64,000 bases of DNA from positions 1-64,000 of the forward strand of contig CAVYIF010000020.1 of the NCBI GenBank assembly GCA_963768585.1, given 5' to 3'. This document shows positions 1-8,679 of this stretch, piece after piece. A program made the position numbers and the translations under genes. Below the pieces are notes generated by a model. That model ran no database searches and was not told the origin of the DNA. It saw only the letters and a program-made list of their open reading frames with translations. This DNA is from CAVUNY01 sp963768585 (GTDB taxonomy: Bacteria > Chloroflexota > Anaerolineae > Anaerolineales > Anaerolineaceae). How positions within the stretch are numbered: position 1 is the first letter of the stretch; the number at the start of each line of letters is the position of its first letter.

Positions 1-102
1 CATAAATCCATCCTGCACGTATATATTCAAATTTTATTATTATATACAATATACTATCAAGGATGCAATGCGAAAACCAGCGGCATGCCCCAGCGTCAAC
101 GA

Positions 103-2550
103 TCATTTCACTTCACGATCCAGTGCCCACTGCATGGCCCAGATGCATAATGGGCGCATATAAGTGTTTGACCGGTAGTTCCCACTTTCCACCCAGGCTT
201 CGGGTGTTTGGAACCAGTACCCTTTATCTTCGTAGGTTACTTTGTAGATCCCATAAGCGGTCTGAAAAGCTTCCGATCGCATCCCCTCCAGGAGCATGTT
301 CGCCGCGACAGCGTATGTGGTGCCAGTCCACACCTCCTGAGACTGCATCGTGCTGCGGTCCACCTGACCGCCAGGGCGCATACCGTTGACCGCCCCCATT
401 TGTCCATTTTTAAACTTTTGCACATTATATTCGAAAACGGTCGCCAATGCCGAACGGGCTTTAGCCTGGTCAAGAAGGCTCGCCAACCCACACGACTGCG
501 TGTACCAGTACCCGGCCAGCTGGTCGGCCATAATCGAATCATGCATCTTGCTGAAGCTGCCGTCATAAGAATAGCAGCGCCCGTTCCACAGTTTCCGGTC
601 ATACACCCCGCGCGCCTTTTCCAGCAGATCTCGATAATGCTGCGCCGCCTGGGGTTTTTCCAGGATCTCAGCCATGGCCGCTGCTGCGCTGAGCGCAGCC
701 AGCCACAACCCGCCGGTATATGCGCTGGGGCCCTGCACCGCCCACACGTCATAGGTTTGGTCTGGAAAGCCGTCGTTTTCGACCATCCCATCGCCATCCC
801 GATCGAATTTCATCTCCCAGTCCATGGCCGCTTCCACGGCGGGCCAGAGGTCAACTAAAAATGTATCATCCTGAGTGGCAACGTAATCGCGGTACACCTG
901 AAGCACCAGTTTTGGGTTCAGGTCCTTCCAAATATTGACATCGTGCAGGTTGTACCCGTTTACCTTGAGCCAGGGATCCTCGCCGGGCAGGCCTATATCG
1001 TGGGGCACGGCCCCGCGCAGCTTGCGCGGCACCCATTTTCCATGCCACATCTCCTGCACCTTTTCAGCATCTTCAACCAGCGTGGCTTGCCCAATATCGC
1101 GCTGTATAGCCAGCTCAATTTTCGGCCAATTCATGATCAGCGCGAACGAGGCGTAAAAATGAACATCAACCGTGTTGTAAAAGCGGTATTCATGGCTTTC
1201 CAAATAGGCAAAACGGCCCATATCACCTTCCGTCGGGGTCGTTTCCGCCGGAAAGCACCACATCGTTCCGCCATCCACCAAATAATACAGTTCATTAAAC
1301 AAAGCCGTCTTGTACCAATCCGGTAGACTGGCATCATCCAGGATCGGTTTTTGCCAGGTTTCAATGTCCGTCTCCCATGTCCCGGCTTTGTCCAAAGCAT
1401 CCTGCGCCAGGGTCTGCGCTGCCTGGGGCTGCCTGCCGTAGAACAGCGTGTAGCGCCGGTAGTAAGGTGTGCCGAAACCACTGCGTATCACGGGCATGGC
1501 CCAGGCCAGGGAAAAAGCTACCTCACGACTTTCACCCGGCGGCACATCTACCGTCACTGCCAGCCCCGCGCCGATCACTTCGCCCGGCAGGCTGGGGCGG
1601 TCATCGCCAAAATTATCCAGGCGCCCATCACGGGCGAAATCGTTCCAAATACTGAGCCCATCGCCGTCAGCAGTGAACCGGGTGCGATACGTGACCTCGA
1701 CCCCATTACCGGCCCGGGATGCGATCACAATAGATAAAGGATCCTTATAGGTTTGCTGGATTTCAGGGACCTGTCCCAGGGGATAGGACTTGGGCTGGCG
1801 GTGAATATGGCGCAGTTCCACCCCGGCCCCCAGGCCATTTTCAAACGAAAAAGCATGGTTTGAATGCCCCCCATCCTGGTCGTTGGGGGCGCCTATACCG
1901 TTCTGGAAGGTGAACATCAAACCCACCCGGGCCGGAACGGAAGCTGTATTCTCGATCTTCCACCGGAATTCACTCACCGGAAAACAGCTTTCGCGGTAAT
2001 TGTGGCCGATTACCGGAGAGAGCTGCCGGCAGGTCAGGTTAACCCCTGGCAGCGGCTGTTCGTACCGCGTCCATGCTCGGGGAAAAAGCGCATGGTACGT
2101 GGCGCAGGCCGGGTCCATCGTCCAATCCCATCCTTCAAGCACGCCTTTCGGCGGATGCTCCGCTGCTAAAACCTGCAGTGCCGCCGGCTGATTTTCATGC
2201 TGCACAAACAGGGAAAATTGGTCAGCGAATACCTGGCCCAACTGAATCGTTCCGGGGCGCATCTGCCAGCGCAGAAAGCCCCCCCGCCAGCCGCGAGTGA
2301 TGCTGCCGGACCCGATCCCGCCCAGGGGAACACCCATTTCTGGACCGGGAAGTTGGGCATTGATAAAATTGATCGGGTCAAATCCCGCCTGGCTGGATTT
2401 CTGTGCGTGGCGCATCATGCGCACGATCATTGGCATCATCGAAATCAGGCTGCGAAAATTATTCATCTGGCCCGGTTTACCGGGATTTTGCAAGCGCGCA
2501 TCCAGACGGCGCTGCCAGGCAGCAGCAGGTATTAAAAAGGCATCGGTCAT
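103..2550 (-). CDS. GH116 family beta-glycosidase (GBA2-like)
   Basis: Predicted retaining beta-glycosidase of family GH116 (glucosylceramidase 2-like; bacterial members act on beta-glucosides or beta-xylosides). About 815 residues, the usual family length. The N-terminal half is the beta-sandwich (MGVPLGGIGSGSITRGWRGG near residue 72). The C-terminal (alpha/alpha)6 half has AYLESHEYRFYNTVDVHFY with the likely nucleophile Glu451, and GFPDQTYDVW near residue 594, which carries the conserved Asp region assigned as acid/base. I chose the ATG at 2550 because it follows GGAGGGA by 5 bases; the frame stays open upstream to 2814, but that would overlap the divergent gene. No signal peptide is visible, so a cytoplasmic enzyme acting on imported oligosaccharides is inferred. 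Divergent from the sugar-binding lipoprotein at 2739. Confidence 0.92.
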   Translation of the reverse strand: MTDAFLIPAAAWQRRLDARLQNPGKPGQMNNFRSLISMMPMIVRMMRHAQKSSQAGFDPINFINAQLPGPEMGVPLGGIGSGSITRGWRGGFLRWQMRPGTIQLGQVFADQFSLFVQHENQPAALQVLAAEHPPKGVLEGWDWTMDPACATYHALFPRAWTRYEQPLPGVNLTCRQLSPVIGHNYRESCFPVSEFRWKIENTASVPARVGLMFTFQNGIGAPNDQDGGHSNHAFSFENGLGAGVELRHIHRQPKSYPLGQVPEIQQTYKDPLSIVIASRAGNGVEVTYRTRFTADGDGLSIWNDFARDGRLDNFGDDRPSLPGEVIGAGLAVTVDVPPGESREVAFSLAWAMPVIRSGFGTPYYRRYTLFYGRQPQAAQTLAQDALDKAGTWETDIETWQKPILDDASLPDWYKTALFNELYYLVDGGTMWCFPAETTPTEGDMGRFAYLESHEYRFYNTVDVHFYASFALIMNWPKIELAIQRDIGQATLVEDAEKVQEMWHGKWVPRKLRGAVPHDIGLPGEDPWLKVNGYNLHDVNIWKDLNPKLVLQVYRDYVATQDDTFLVDLWPAVEAAMDWEMKFDRDGDGMVENDGFPDQTYDVWAVQGPSAYTGGLWLAALSAAAAMAEILEKPQAAQHYRDLLEKARGVYDRKLWNGRCYSYDGSFSKMHDSIMADQLAGYWYTQSCGLASLLDQAKARSALATVFEYNVQKFKNGQMGAVNGMRPGGQVDRSTMQSQEVWTGTTYAVAANMLLEGMRSEAFQTAYGIYKVTYEDKGYWFQTPEAWVESGNYRSNTYMRPLCIWAMQWALDREVK

Positions 2551-2569
2551 ATCGGTCCCTCCATCTAAA

Positions 2570-2619
2570 ATTATACATTTCTCTCTCATAAGAGTAATGT
2601 TACAATCATATTTTGTACC
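2570..2619 (-). promoter_or_regulatory. Candidate promoter/operator region of the GH116 gene
   Basis: On the minus strand a TATAAT hexamer (2575-2570) lies 20 bases before the GH116 start codon. No good -35 box is spaced correctly; ATTACT is the closest. Upstream, GTTACAA and TTGTACC form an imperfect inverted repeat (2600-2619) that could bind a regulator. The -10 box is seen; the rest is conjecture. Confidence 0.35.
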
Positions 2620-2738
2620 GGGTTGGTGAACATTAGAAAAACCGGCTCGAAGCGGCAGCAGATTCATAAAACCCGGTGATGTATATGGATCCCCTTGTCC
2701 AAATTTAGTGTTAGCGTTGTCCGAAACAAGAGGAAAAA

Positions 2739-4073
2739 ATGAAGAAATCCCTGTATTTTGGCTTATTATTCGTCCTATTGCTCTCTTCCTGTGCAACCGC
2801 GCGAACCCAGGCACCCGCCGCTTCCACCCAGACTGAAGTCATCTGGTTGGTGCGCACAAATGAAGCAGAGCAAAATTGGGAGCTCGGGACGATCATTCCC
2901 GATTTCGAGAAACAGAACCCCAATATCCGCATTAACCTGGTCGTTGTTCCTTCTAGTGACTTCGACACCAAAATGCAGACCATGATCGCCGCCAATACAC
3001 CGCCCGACATCTGGTCGCATTGGGGACCCAGTGGTTTTCAGGATTACGTCAATCGCGGTCTTGTGGCGGACCTGACCCCCTACATCGCGCGGGATAATTT
3101 CGATCTGAGCGACTTCCAACCTGAAGTTCTCGATATCTACAAAGTGGACGGCAGGCTGATGGGCCTGCCCATATTGTCCACCGGCTCATTCCTTTTCTAC
3201 AACAAAGATCTTTTCGATAAAGCCGGCATCGCTTACCCACCCAGCAGCTGGGATGACAGGACATGGACGTATGACAAATTCCTGGAAATGTGCAAAGCCT
3301 TGACCAGTGTTACCGGCGATCCGGCGACTGACGTCTACGGCTGCAACCTCAGCCTCTGGCCCAATGACGCCTATGCATTAATGTGGGGGCAGGATATCTT
3401 CCCAGACAGCGCTTATCAGACCGGTTTCGCTGACAAATCTTTTCTGGATGATCCGAAAGTGATTGCGGCCTTCCAGGCCAGACAGGATATGCTCTGGAAG
3501 CTGAAATATATGCCCTCCCCCGCAGCATCCGACGCGATCAACACGACTGGCGATATCTTCATGACCGGCAAAATTGCCATGAACCTGACTGGCGGCTGGG
3601 GATGGTGGAACTATCCGGATATCCAGGATTTCAGATGGGCCGCGGCCGCCCTGCCATACGGCGCAGATGGCCGCCGGGATGTGCTCTTCACCGATCCCTG
3701 GATGATGTCTTCTAAATCGGCTCATCCCGATCAGGCCTGGACCTTTTTGAAATATTTGACCGGTGCTGCCCAGCAGAAAAGTTGGATGGAACTGACCGGT
3801 GCCCCGCCGGTGCGCCAGAGTCTGGCAGAGACCTGGTACCGGCAGTTCCCAGGCATGGCCCCCGAAGAGGTCAAAATGGTCCACCTGGGTGCCCTTGCGT
3901 ACGGCCGCGAAAGCCCGCATCACCTGCTGGTGAAGTACAGCCAGCTCTTTCAAATTATCAGTACCGCAGTCGACCCAATCTTGAACAATCAGAATTCAGC
4001 GGCCGAATCGCTATCCTTCGCCAAAAAGACCCTGGATAATGCCCTGGGACAGATTCAAAACGAATTTAAGTAA
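2739..4073 (+). CDS. Sugar ABC transporter substrate-binding lipoprotein (family 1)
   Basis: Extracellular solute-binding protein of the carbohydrate (CUT1, SBP_bac_1) type, 444 residues. It has a lipoprotein signal peptide with lipobox LLSSC (Cys18) and then the typical fold, including IRINLVVVPSSDFDTKMQTM, a hinge segment near DGRLMGLPILSTGSFLFYNK, and the C-terminal MAMNLTGGWGWWNY-like region. AAGAGGA precedes the ATG by about 5 bases. No permease genes adjoin it, so it is an orphan that must use membrane components encoded elsewhere or act in sensing. It is divergent from the GH116 gene, suggesting a shared substrate. The ligand cannot be read from sequence. Confidence 0.88.
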   Translation: MKKSLYFGLLFVLLLSSCATARTQAPAASTQTEVIWLVRTNEAEQNWELGTIIPDFEKQNPNIRINLVVVPSSDFDTKMQTMIAANTPPDIWSHWGPSGFQDYVNRGLVADLTPYIARDNFDLSDFQPEVLDIYKVDGRLMGLPILSTGSFLFYNKDLFDKAGIAYPPSSWDDRTWTYDKFLEMCKALTSVTGDPATDVYGCNLSLWPNDAYALMWGQDIFPDSAYQTGFADKSFLDDPKVIAAFQARQDMLWKLKYMPSPAASDAINTTGDIFMTGKIAMNLTGGWGWWNYPDIQDFRWAAAALPYGADGRRDVLFTDPWMMSSKSAHPDQAWTFLKYLTGAAQQKSWMELTGAPPVRQSLAETWYRQFPGMAPEEVKMVHLGALAYGRESPHHLLVKYSQLFQIISTAVDPILNNQNSAAESLSFAKKTLDNALGQIQNEFK

Positions 4074-4108
4074 ATGAGAAAGATCTGGATTCTAAGAGTT
4101 TTCTTCAT

Positions 4109-4122
4109 TGGGAGCGCTCTCT
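4109..4122. promoter_or_regulatory. LacI/CelR-type operator
   Basis: TGGGAGCGCTCTCT matches 12 of 14 positions of TGGGAGCGCTCCCA, the palindrome recognised by CelR and related LacI-family repressors. It sits just upstream of the -35 box of the promoter for the lacI-family gene, the classic position for autoregulation. A second dyad, CTCTCTA (4117-4123) and TAGAGAG (4135-4141), overlaps it and brackets the -35 element. Confidence 0.65.
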
Positions 4123-4123
4123 A

Positions 4124-4152
4124 TTGACTCGCACTAGAGAGTTTACTATAAT
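4124..4152 (+). promoter_or_regulatory. Sigma-70 promoter of the lacI-family gene
   Basis: TTGACT (4124-4129), a spacer of exactly 17 bases, and a consensus TATAAT (4147-4152). It directs transcription toward the LacI-family gene at 4225, with an expected start near 4159. This is the best consensus promoter I found in the window, and it abuts the operator palindrome. Confidence 0.75.
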
Positions 4153-4224
4153 TGATATACATTTTAGTAAAAATGAGGTCGGGATCCCTGACCAAATCAT
4201 CGTCGAATTGAAATCGAAGTGCTT

Positions 4225-5319
4225 ATGTCTCAAAGCCGTTCGTCCCGTGTCAATATGTCTGATGTCGCGCGTGAAAGCGGTGTATCGCTGTCTACCGTTT
4301 CCATGGTATTCAGTGACAAACCCGGCCTCCCGGCCGAAACTCGCCAGCGTGTCTTAAAGGCAGCCCGCACCCTGGGGTATAATCCTCGCCGTTCCCAGAC
4401 TGTAAAACAGAAGGGAAGCTTGCGAACGGTCGGTCTGGTGATAAAGTCCCAATTCAACGAGATTCCCCGCAGCGACCAATTTTACTCTCAGGTGGTTGTC
4501 GGCATTGAGCAGGCCTGCCGTCAGCACCATCTTAACCTGATGTATGCCACGATGAAAACCGATCAGGATAACTACTCGCTGGAGATACCCAATTTGATCG
4601 ACAACGAACACACCGACGGACTGCTGCTGGTCGGAATGATGGTCGACGAAGAATTGAGCAAGATCCTCAATCAAACCGGCAAACCCGTGGTGCTGGCGGA
4701 TGCCTATGCTGAGAATTGCGAATACGATGCGGTCCTTTCGGACAACGAAAATGGTGCTTTCCTGGCGACAGAATATCTGATCGAAAAAGGCCATCGCAAG
4801 ATCGGCTTTATCGGCGGCGCCGATAAGTTTTTCCCCAGTTTTGTCGAACGGCGCTGCGGCTACCGTCGAGCGCTGCAAGAACACCAGATCGAGGAGCACT
4901 TTTTCGCCGACTGCTACAGCCGGCGCGAAGATTCGATCGATGCCGCCCGCACCCTCCTGGTTGAACATCCGGAACTGACTGCCCTTGTTGGAGTAAATGA
5001 TATCATCGCGATTAATGCCATCCATGCCGCCAATCATCTTGGCCGGCGCGTGGGTGAGGATCTGTCGCTGATTGGCTTTGACGACATTCACATGTCTGAA
5101 AGCGTGTACCCTCCCCTGACCACCATGCAAATTGACAAATCGGCCATCGGGCGCATGTCCATTCAACTCCTGCTCAACCGGATGGAAGAGCCCAAATCCG
5201 GCCGGATTACCGTTGTGATCCATCCAAATTTAATTGAACGGAATTCGGTCAAGCAGATCCAATCGGAGCCGGCAGCCTCTGCTTCGGCTCATGTGGACCT
5301 CACCGCAAATGAAACGTAG
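4225..5319 (+). CDS. LacI-family transcriptional regulator
   Basis: DNA-binding repressor of about 364 residues. The N-terminal helix-turn-helix and hinge helix (MSDVARESGVSLSTVSMVF, then LKAARTLGYNPR) occupy residues 11-56, followed by a periplasmic-binding-protein-like effector domain (KSQFNEIPRSDQFYSQVVVG; IGFDDIHMSESVYPPLTTMQ near the end). An ATG at 4225 was chosen; an in-frame GTG at 4219 is possible and neither has a strong ribosome site. It lies between the orphan sugar-binding protein and the oligosaccharide importer operon and probably controls one or both as well as itself, given the operator at 4109. The inducer is unknown. Confidence 0.93.
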   Translation: MSQSRSSRVNMSDVARESGVSLSTVSMVFSDKPGLPAETRQRVLKAARTLGYNPRRSQTVKQKGSLRTVGLVIKSQFNEIPRSDQFYSQVVVGIEQACRQHHLNLMYATMKTDQDNYSLEIPNLIDNEHTDGLLLVGMMVDEELSKILNQTGKPVVLADAYAENCEYDAVLSDNENGAFLATEYLIEKGHRKIGFIGGADKFFPSFVERRCGYRRALQEHQIEEHFFADCYSRREDSIDAARTLLVEHPELTALVGVNDIIAINAIHAANHLGRRVGEDLSLIGFDDIHMSESVYPPLTTMQIDKSAIGRMSIQLLLNRMEEPKSGRITVVIHPNLIERNSVKQIQSEPAASASAHVDLTANET

Positions 5320-5531
5320 GAATTATGGTTTACCACAGGTACAATTCTTTCTCCAAAAAATCCTGCGATCTGGCGTATGAGGCTATATCATGTTCTGGCT
5401 TTAGATTAATCAGATGATCGAAAAAAGGAGGATTTTCTCATAAGACGCCGCAAAAAACCACTTTTCCCCCAACCATTTGGTTCAAGCCAATTTTGTATTC
5501 ACTCAAATTGTAAGAAGGAGATAAGTAAGCA

Positions 5532-7487
5532 ATGGAAAAGAATAAAATAAGTCGCCGTAAATTCTTGAAAGGTGCCTTCTTCGCAGTTGGCGCCACCGCC
5601 CTGGCTGCTTGTGCGCCCACCGCCACCCAAGCGCCAACTACGGCTCCTGCCGCGCCAACCTCAGCCCCCGCCGCCACCACGGCTCCGGCCGCTACCAAGG
5701 CGCCGGCCGCTACCACAGCCCCCACCATGGCACCTGAAGCCACCGCTACGCCCGACGCTGCTACCGTGGCGCAGTCTCTGCCTCGCAAAGAAACCATGTA
5801 CTTCAACGGCCAACAGTGGAATGCGGTCACAGGCTGGAATCCCTATTCATCTAACATGAACAACGCGATGGCGGTTGCCCAGCAAGATAACTGCCGCGTC
5901 ACCATGTTCGAATCCGCATACCTGTACGACATGCTGGATGGCAAGCAGTATCCTCTGCTGGCGGATGGCGATTACAAATGGGACGATGCCCGCACCATGA
6001 TCACCTTCAAGATCAAGAAAGCCGCCAAGTGGAGCGATGGCACCCCGGTGACCGCGGATGATTATGCTTATACCTGGGCCAGCCATATCAAGTACAGTAC
6101 CCCTACCGGTGTTGCCAACAAAGATTACATCGATACCATCACCGCGTCTGATCCCCAAACGGTCGTAGTCAAGGCCAAGCTGGATGCGAATGGCAAAGCG
6201 GTCAACCCCCTGGTCGTCGCTGCTTATCTGAGCGGCACCTATGTGATCCAGCAAGCCTGGACGAAGACATTGGAAGCACGCGTTGGCGGAGATACAACCA
6301 AGTTCGGAGCCGATACCGCGGAAGACGTCGTCTGGTCCGGCCCCTACACCAAGTTCTTCTCGGATGACACCAAGGTTGTCCTGGTTCGCGACGACAATTA
6401 CTGGGGCCAGGATGCTTCCATGTGGGGCAAGCTGCCCACGCCGAAGTACCTGGGACACTCCATCTTCAAGGATAACGCTGCCGGTACCGCCGCTTTCCAA
6501 GCCGGTGAGGTGGATGTTAGCCAGGAGTTCATCAGCAACGTTCAGGACCTGTGGCTGAAACAGAACCTGCCCATCTCCACTTACCTGCCCAATGCCCCCT
6601 ACGGCATTGGCGCCAGCCTCCCGACCGCCTTCTTCAACCTGGCTTCTTACGGGCTGGACCAGCTCGCGATCCGTAAAGCCATCGCCATCGCGGTGGATTA
6701 CGACACGATCATCGCCAACGCCATGACCAACCAGTCGGCGACCTTCACCCAGGTTCCACGCTCTATCATGAACCCGACCCCTGGTGAACAGGCCCTCTAC
6801 GACCATGAGGCTGTCAAAGACTTGCAGTGGACCGGCAACGACATCGCCGGCGCCAAGAAACTGCTGGATGATGCCGGAATTACAGTCGGTGCGGATGGCT
6901 TGCGCCAGTACAAAGGCAAGACCCTGCACTATGTCGCCACCTGCCCCAATGGCTGGTCCGACTGGCAGGCAGCGGTTGAAGTGGTGGCTGCTGCCGGGAA
7001 AGCGATCGGGATTGACATCACGACCAACTATCCTGATCCGAACCCCTACCAAACGACCGTCACCAACTGGCCTCTGCCTGAAAAGTTCGATATCTTCGTG
7101 ATGTGGACCGATGGCGTTGGCCCGACCGAACCATGGGGACGGGTTCATAAATTGATCGGCGGCGAGTACGCTGAAACCAAGAACAACTGGAACGGCAACT
7201 GGGGCGGCTACAAGAACCCTGATGCTGACAAGATCATCGCGTCGATCCCTGCCGAAACCGACCTCGCCAAGCTGAAGACAGCCTACACGGATCTCACCAA
7301 GATCTACCTGACCGATATTCCCTCCTTCACCCTCATGTATCGCCCGCAGTCGTTCCACACGGTGAACGAGAGTGTTTGGACGAACTTCCCCCATCAGGAT
7401 GATGGTACCAATCCGCCCGTCCCGCCGCTAGACATGACGGACGGCTGGGGCGTCGCAGGCCTGTATAACGTCAAGCTTGTCGCCTAA
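5532..7487 (+). CDS. Opp/Dpp-type ABC transporter substrate-binding lipoprotein (family 5)
   Basis: SBP_bac_5 binding protein, 651 residues. The N-terminus combines a twin-arginine-like motif (SRRKFLKG, residues 7-14) with a lipobox LAAC (Cys27), so Tat export followed by lipidation is plausible. Residues 28-80 form an Ala/Pro/Thr-rich low-complexity tether. The body has AAKWSDGTPVTADDYAYTW and the usual three-lobe pattern ending at YRPQSFHTVNESVW. AGAAGGAGATAAGTAAGC gives a strong ribosome site. First gene of a binding protein/permease/permease/ATPase/ATPase array. Although the family is named for peptides, the LacI regulator upstream and GH2 mannosidase downstream point to an oligosaccharide ligand, as described for Thermotoga Opp-family transporters. 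Confidence 0.92.
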   Translation: MEKNKISRRKFLKGAFFAVGATALAACAPTATQAPTTAPAAPTSAPAATTAPAATKAPAATTAPTMAPEATATPDAATVAQSLPRKETMYFNGQQWNAVTGWNPYSSNMNNAMAVAQQDNCRVTMFESAYLYDMLDGKQYPLLADGDYKWDDARTMITFKIKKAAKWSDGTPVTADDYAYTWASHIKYSTPTGVANKDYIDTITASDPQTVVVKAKLDANGKAVNPLVVAAYLSGTYVIQQAWTKTLEARVGGDTTKFGADTAEDVVWSGPYTKFFSDDTKVVLVRDDNYWGQDASMWGKLPTPKYLGHSIFKDNAAGTAAFQAGEVDVSQEFISNVQDLWLKQNLPISTYLPNAPYGIGASLPTAFFNLASYGLDQLAIRKAIAIAVDYDTIIANAMTNQSATFTQVPRSIMNPTPGEQALYDHEAVKDLQWTGNDIAGAKKLLDDAGITVGADGLRQYKGKTLHYVATCPNGWSDWQAAVEVVAAAGKAIGIDITTNYPDPNPYQTTVTNWPLPEKFDIFVMWTDGVGPTEPWGRVHKLIGGEYAETKNNWNGNWGGYKNPDADKIIASIPAETDLAKLKTAYTDLTKIYLTDIPSFTLMYRPQSFHTVNESVWTNFPHQDDGTNPPVPPLDMTDGWGVAGLYNVKLVA

Positions 7488-7508
7488 ACCATAATGCATT
7501 AAATAAGT

Positions 7509-7540
7509 GGGGCTGCTCAAAAGAACTTTTGAGCAGCCCC
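7509..7540 (+). terminator. Intrinsic terminator/attenuator after the binding-protein gene
   Basis: A perfect 15-base-pair stem (GGGGCTGCTCAAAAG, 7509-7523; complement 7526-7540) with a two-base loop, followed by TCACCATTTTTATAT. It lies 21 bases after the binding-protein stop codon and before the permease genes, so partial read-through would give more binding protein than membrane components. Confidence 0.85.
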
Positions 7541-7662
7541 TCACCATTTTTATATGATTTGGAATTTTCCTGGTCGATTGGTATCTGCGAAAAAATCAAA
7601 TAGTATATAATGATGTAAAGAATCCATGTACATCGACGAGAGGATCAAGTGGAGGTGCTGAG

Positions 7663-8667
7663 TTGAAAGGATATACCAAATATATCGTCAACAAGCTGCT
7701 TTGGTTAGTGGTTACCTTTATTTTCGCCTTTTTCTTGAATTTCTTCCTACCCCGATTAATGCCGGGCGATCCTGTGGCAGCCATCGCATCCCGTATGGCC
7801 CAGGGCATGACCAACACGAGCGGCATGCAGCAGATCTACCAGCAATACGCAGACCAATTTGGAACCAACAAACCCATATTACAGCAGTTTATACTTTACT
7901 TGGGCAATATGGCTCATGGCAACCTGGGCGTATCTTTCAGCCAGTATCCTCGCCAGGTGTCGGACATTATCGGTTCTGCCATCTGGTGGACGATCGGCTT
8001 ACAGTTCCCGGCCATCATTGTGGGTTGGTTTATCGGGAATATACTGGGGGCGTTAGCAGCCTATCTCAAGAAGGGTTTTGATGCCGTCCTCATGCCCGTG
8101 AGTATTTTTGCGAGTAATTTCCCGGCCTTCGGCATGGCCATTATTTTGCTGGTGATATTTGGCGTCGGGTTAAAATGGTTCCCGGTCTCGGGCGGCTATG
8201 GGTATAACATGCTTCCCAACTTCAGCCTGAGCTTTATATGGTCGGTGTTTGTCCATTATCAATTGCCCTTCTGGTCGATCGTCTTGATCACCATCGGCGG
8301 ACAGGCCATTGGCATGCGCTCCATGTCGATCTATGAATTGAACGCCGATTATGTCAAATACGCCCGCTTCCTGGGTATCAAGGACTGGAAGATCGTCGGC
8401 TACGTATTTCGCAACGCTATGCTCCCGCAGGTGACTGGTCTGGCATTGTCGATTGGCACTGTGGTTGGCGGTAATCTGGTGGCGGAGATCATCTTCAGTT
8501 ACCCAGGATTGGGTACTACGCTTTTGAACAGCGTTACGGGACAGGATTACCCGCTGATCTCGGCAACTACTTTAATCATCACGATGATGGTGCTGATAGC
8601 AATGTTTGCCATCGAAATGTTATACGGCGTCATTGACCCGCGCATTAAAGCATCCCAGGCCGATTAA
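7663..8667 (+). CDS. ABC transporter permease (OppB/DppB type)
   Basis: Inner-membrane permease of 334 residues with the BPD_transp_1 fold. TM1 near residues 11-30 is followed by FFLPRLMPGDPVAAI, a hallmark of OppB-type proteins. The EAA loop includes NADYVKYARFLGIKDWKI and the last segments contain EIIFSYPGLGTTLLNSVTGQDYPL. The start is an unusual TTG at 7663, supported by a strong GGAGGTG at 7651-7657 with five bases between; no suitable ATG lies nearby. A TATAAT hexamer at 7606-7611 without a convincing -35 may give extra transcription after the attenuator. Heterodimer partner of the next gene. Confidence 0.92.
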   Translation: MKGYTKYIVNKLLWLVVTFIFAFFLNFFLPRLMPGDPVAAIASRMAQGMTNTSGMQQIYQQYADQFGTNKPILQQFILYLGNMAHGNLGVSFSQYPRQVSDIIGSAIWWTIGLQFPAIIVGWFIGNILGALAAYLKKGFDAVLMPVSIFASNFPAFGMAIILLVIFGVGLKWFPVSGGYGYNMLPNFSLSFIWSVFVHYQLPFWSIVLITIGGQAIGMRSMSIYELNADYVKYARFLGIKDWKIVGYVFRNAMLPQVTGLALSIGTVVGGNLVAEIIFSYPGLGTTLLNSVTGQDYPLISATTLIITMMVLIAMFAIEMLYGVIDPRIKASQAD

Positions 8668-8679
8668 GAGAGAGACGGC

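Noticed and set aside
1..102. Possible promoter or gene end in the first 102 bases
   Set aside because: AT-rich with TATATAC-like strings but no spaced hexamers, hairpin or coding signal that I can support.
5847..7394. Long minus-strand open frame (515 codons) opposite the family 5 binding protein
   Set aside because: It is the mirror frame of a GC-biased, well-supported gene; no ribosome site, no recognisable motif.
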